DNA of 64,000 bases from Macrococcoides psychrotolerans (GTDB taxonomy: Bacteria > Bacillota > Bacilli > Staphylococcales > Staphylococcaceae), in contig NZ_CP124591.1 in the NCBI RefSeq assembly GCF_038095555.1, positions 744,001-808,000 on the forward strand, written 5' to 3'. The first letter of the stretch is position 1. The number at the start of each line of letters is the position of its first letter. Below the pieces are notes generated by a model that saw only the letters and a program-made list of their open reading frames with translations, was not told the DNA's origin and searched no databases. Of the stretch, positions 62,626-64,000 are shown piece by piece. The translations under genes and the position numbers were made by a program.

Positions 62626-63675
62626 TTATACTTTAAAGTTTAAATTAAAGGCACCTGACTCTAATACGATGAGTATGATGATCAATACAATCGGACCGAT
62701 GAAGAAACCGACAAAGCCCATAAGCTTTAATCCGATAAACATCGCAATAAGCGTAGGGAGTGGACTGAGTCCAACGCCTTTGCCCATCACTTTCGGTTCT
62801 AATACTTTTCTTTGAATGAGCAGGAAGACCGATAATAGAACGAGTTTGACAGCAAGTGATGAGTCCCCTGTTATATATGCATAGAGCGCCCATGGAATAG
62901 TCACACCTGTAGCACCGAGTATGGGCAGCAAATCGACGAGGCAAATGATAAAGCTTAATACGAGTGCATTTTTCGGTGTGATAAATAACAGTCCGATAAA
63001 GGTGAAGAACCAGGTGATTCCGGATAATATAAAAGCCGCACGCAGCATACCAAATACGGATGAGGATACTCTTTTCCATATATACATCGCTTTTTCATAG
63101 GTTTTGTCATACGTATGCTTTCTGATAAAGGCATGCATATTCGGTATTTCCAGCATAAATAAAAATAAGGCGACTAAGAACACAAGTCCAGAAATAAAAG
63201 TTTCTGGTAAGCTTGCAACTAAATTAGTGATACGTTCAGCGTTAAAATAGTTTAATATAGCATCTCTCAGATTAAATAGAAATTTCTGAGTTTCATCAAA
63301 TAATGCATTGGAAACACTTTCTGGAATCATCTTAGCAAGTCGTGCTTCGAATTGTGTCCATGCATCTAATATATTGTTCATCTTGTCTGGCAGGTCTTTT
63401 GAAAACTGAATAATATGCTGGATAAGCTTCGTTAAGAATAAATACATAAATAATAGGATAAACGACAGGATAGAAGTATAAACAATCGTTACGCTCCATT
63501 TTCGGCTCCTCACCTTTTGCTCCAGCAACTTTACAAAGGGCTCTATCATCAGCGCCAGAATAAGTGCGACAATAAGCGGAATGGATATCGGAACGATAAA
63601 GTAGAAGAAGAGCAGTGCGATGACCGCAACTGCTAAGAATGCGATATTTCTTTTTGTTATTAGTCGTTTGAACAT
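62626..63675 (-). CDS. AI-2E family transporter (PF01594-like permease)
   Basis: A 349-residue membrane protein with about eight helices: a pair near residues 10-45, one at 60-85, a large extracytoplasmic or amphipathic region (about 90-150), and the C-terminal cluster with the family segment LPILGATGVTIPWALYAYITGD and GLSPLPTLIAMFIGLKLMGFVGFFIGP. Family members include AI-2 exporters and Na+/H+ antiporters; substrate unknown. Its 3' terminator was disrupted by the island. Confidence 0.88.
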   Translation of the reverse strand: MFKRLITKRNIAFLAVAVIALLFFYFIVPISIPLIVALILALMIEPFVKLLEQKVRSRKWSVTIVYTSILSFILLFMYLFLTKLIQHIIQFSKDLPDKMNNILDAWTQFEARLAKMIPESVSNALFDETQKFLFNLRDAILNYFNAERITNLVASLPETFISGLVFLVALFLFMLEIPNMHAFIRKHTYDKTYEKAMYIWKRVSSSVFGMLRAAFILSGITWFFTFIGLLFITPKNALVLSFIICLVDLLPILGATGVTIPWALYAYITGDSSLAVKLVLLSVFLLIQRKVLEPKVMGKGVGLSPLPTLIAMFIGLKLMGFVGFFIGPIVLIIILIVLESGAFNLNFKV

Positions 63676-63699
63676 TGCATCACCTCATATAATAAACAA

Positions 63700-63733
63700 C
63701 CGAATGAAACATAGAAAATTATGCATCACTCGG
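63700..63733 (-). terminator. Terminator of the YugN-like gene
   Basis: On the minus strand CCGAGTGA ... TCATTCGG with one G-U pair and further partial pairing of TGCATA/TATGTT, then TTGTTT. It lies between the YugN-like gene and the permease start. Confidence 0.55.
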
Positions 63734-63745
63734 CTATACTTAATA

Positions 63746-64000
63746 TTATTTTTGAATTGCTACGATATCATTAAATACTTTATTGATTGTTCGTTTGCAA
63801 TGGTCCACAAGCTTATCTGAGAAGTATTCATCTTCTCCGTATTCAATACCTGTTGGATAATAATGTTTACCTAAATAAGGGTCCATCATCTGAAGTTTGG
63901 CATCACGTGCTCCAACATCCCCTTCAACTGCGTAACCAGGAATACGTAGGTAGTAGATTCCTTCATCAAGTTCGTATTTTAAGTCGTAGGTTACACGTTC
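63746..64000 (-). CDS. YugN-like family protein, 5' end outside window
   Basis: The last 84 codons of a minus-strand gene that runs off the window. ERVTYDLKYELDEGIYYLRI, then GYAVEGDVGARDAKLQMMDPYLGKHYYPTGIEYGE, matches the YugN-like family. Function unknown. Confidence 0.85.
   Translation of the reverse strand, partial: ERVTYDLKYELDEGIYYLRIPGYAVEGDVGARDAKLQMMDPYLGKHYYPTGIEYGEDEYFSDKLVDHCKRTINKVFNDIVAIQK

Overview
The window is a low-GC Firmicute chromosome segment. Its gene order closely follows Staphylococcaceae: purNHD; ptsHI; cydAB-ktrC; rnjA-rpoY; def; pdhABCD; potRABCD; typA; ylaN-ftsW-pycA; ctaA/ctaB; ctaM. Staphylococcus normally lacks ctaCDEFG (caa3-type cytochrome c oxidase), but here that operon sits between ctaB and ctaM. 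This points to Macrococcus (M. caseolyticus group) as the likely genus; that is inference from gene content and not a database match.

Layout. 1-3.3 kb: end of the purine operon. 3.3-6.9 kb: accessory genes (small acidic protein, multi-pass membrane protein, RlmI-like methyltransferase, helical hydrophobic protein) and a compact intergenic transcription unit that looks like a CcpA-controlled small RNA. 7-13.3 kb: ptsHI, a redoxin plus phosphoesterase pair, cytochrome bd with a Rex-type operator, and KtrC. 13.4-17.1 kb: RNase J1, RNAP epsilon, a HAD phosphatase and peptide deformylase. 17.2-28.5 kb: YkyA lipoprotein, the pyruvate dehydrogenase operon, UPF0223, the spermidine/putrescine ABC operon and a DUF4064 protein. 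28.6-38.4 kb: formate dehydrogenase-like molybdoenzyme with DUF1641 partner, YktB, inositol monophosphatase, an unrecognised gene with an A12 tract, TypA, YlaH-like and YlaN. 38.5-50.9 kb: FtsW, pyruvate carboxylase, heme A synthesis and the complete caa3 oxidase operon. 62.6-64 kb: AI-2E-type permease and a YugN-like gene cut by the window edge.

Between ctaM and the permease lies an 11,646-bp accessory island (50,940-62,585). Two near-identical 1,272-bp IS3-family elements in the same orientation flank a single giant cell-wall-anchored surface protein gene (YSIRK signal, adhesin-like A region, 23 tandem 89-residue Ig-like repeats, LPDTG anchor). The outer ends carry a matching 4-bp duplication (AATG). 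Joining the two flanks rebuilds a perfect intrinsic terminator, so the island looks like a compound transposon or IS-mediated translocatable unit inserted into the loop of the bidirectional terminator between ctaM and the permease gene. The adhesin gene is broken by a 1-bp deletion in repeat 14, either a real inactivation or a sequencing/assembly error.

Metabolically the window concentrates pyruvate and respiration functions: PTS entry, PDH, pyruvate carboxylase, two terminal oxidases and heme A supply. Several carry visible carbon or redox control signals: cre-like boxes at the small RNA, pycA and ptsH, a Rex-like box at cydA, and repeated TGTCACA/TGTGACA boxes between ctaA and ctaB. No rRNA, tRNA or CRISPR was seen.
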